From: Roseiarcus sp963820795
Lineage (GTDB): Bacteria > Pseudomonadota > Alphaproteobacteria > Rhizobiales > Beijerinckiaceae
Length of the DNA: 64,000 nt
Direction: 5' to 3'
Assembly (NCBI GenBank): GCA_963820795.1
Contig: CAWGBJ010000021.1
Location: 124,001-188,000, forward strand
The notes below the pieces were generated by a model. That model saw only the letters and a program-made list of their open reading frames with translations, made no database searches and was not told the origin of the DNA. Positions 63,893 to 64,000 of this stretch are shown here, in pieces; position 1 is the stretch's first letter, and each line of letters starts with the position of its first letter. The translations under genes and the position numbers were made by a program.

Positions 63893-64000
63893 ATGACTAT
63901 CCGCAGGCTTGCCGCCGCGGTCGCCTCGGCGATCGCTCTCATCTCGCTCTCGACGATCGCCGAGGCGCAGATGGCCGAGTTGACGAAGTATTGCAAGCCA
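63893..64000 (+). CDS. Exported protein, 5' part only
   Basis: ATG at 63893 after a strong GGGAGGGGG box opens a frame that runs off the window end. The visible 36 residues are a signal peptide (RRLAAAVASAIALISLSTI, cleavage near AEA) and the start of a mature chain (QMAELTKYCKP). Too little is seen to assign a family. Confidence 0.6.
   Translation, partial: MTIRRLAAAVASAIALISLSTIAEAQMAELTKYCKP

Overview
The window is GC-rich chromosomal DNA from an alphaproteobacterium, most likely of the order Hyphomicrobiales (Rhizobiales). Pointers are an OlsB-type ornithine-lipid acyltransferase, a probable methylsuccinyl-CoA dehydrogenase of the ethylmalonyl-CoA pathway, MocD/MocE-like proteins, RES/Xre toxin-antitoxin modules, and a GC-rich palindromic repeat of the kind common in this order. 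I cannot name the genus. About half of the sequence is ordinary housekeeping and transport; the rest is accessory DNA with insertion sequences, toxin-antitoxin remnants and many interrupted genes.

Layout. 0.3-2.2 kb: a gene remnant and an intact RES/Xre toxin-antitoxin pair with an 18-bp palindrome in front. 2.2-9.4 kb: NudK-like hydrolase, NAD kinase, a membrane histidine kinase, a DenD-like dehydrogenase, an RlpA-like protein, the Mcd-like acyl-CoA dehydrogenase and a YihY membrane protein. 9.8-10.8 kb: a TPR-methyltransferase gene broken by a 4-bp tandem duplication. 11.3-18.4 kb: a minus-strand operon (zinc alcohol dehydrogenase, UxaB-like reductase, ribose-type ABC transporter with a degraded ATPase gene) divergent from a GntR-family regulator. 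18.6-25.3 kb: leuA, a DUF3311/sodium:solute symporter pair, queF, a DUF4142 protein, a PlsC-type acyltransferase and kdsA. 25.6-28.4 kb: an IS91-type transposase with a tyrosine recombinase. 28.5-31.3 kb: a cupin, an alpha/beta hydrolase and a decayed Phd/VapC pair.

31.7-39.1 kb is the most interesting metabolic locus: a complete ribose/inositol-type ABC transporter and LacI-type regulator, divergent from a MocD-like di-iron oxygenase, a MocE-like Rieske ferredoxin and a short-chain dehydrogenase. By analogy with rhizopine catabolism it looks like uptake and oxidative O-demethylation of a methylated polyol. 39.5-42.3 kb: a frameshifted adenylate cyclase gene and a sulfotransferase. 42.4-46.7 kb: a third sugar transporter (CUT1 type), followed by tRNA-Arg(CCG), olsB, a hybrid histidine kinase and comM. 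51.5-58.7 kb: repeats, a broken IS5-type transposase, an anomalous poly-A tract, a 5'-truncated IS66 transposase, a frameshifted GMC oxidoreductase and a multiply frameshifted c-type cytochrome. 59.2-60.7 kb: a second, unlike RES/Xre pair with a frameshifted toxin. The end carries a VOC-family protein, a DUF1223 protein, rsmE and two exported proteins, the last cut by the window edge.

Three sugar-type ABC systems in 36 kb, each beside catabolic or regulatory genes, suggest a heterotroph using many low-abundance polyols or sugar acids. At least eight loci have frameshifts or nonsense changes. Several are single-base indels that restore a clean protein when corrected, so sequencing error must be excluded; others (internal deletions, a TGG-to-TGA change in vapC) look like real decay.
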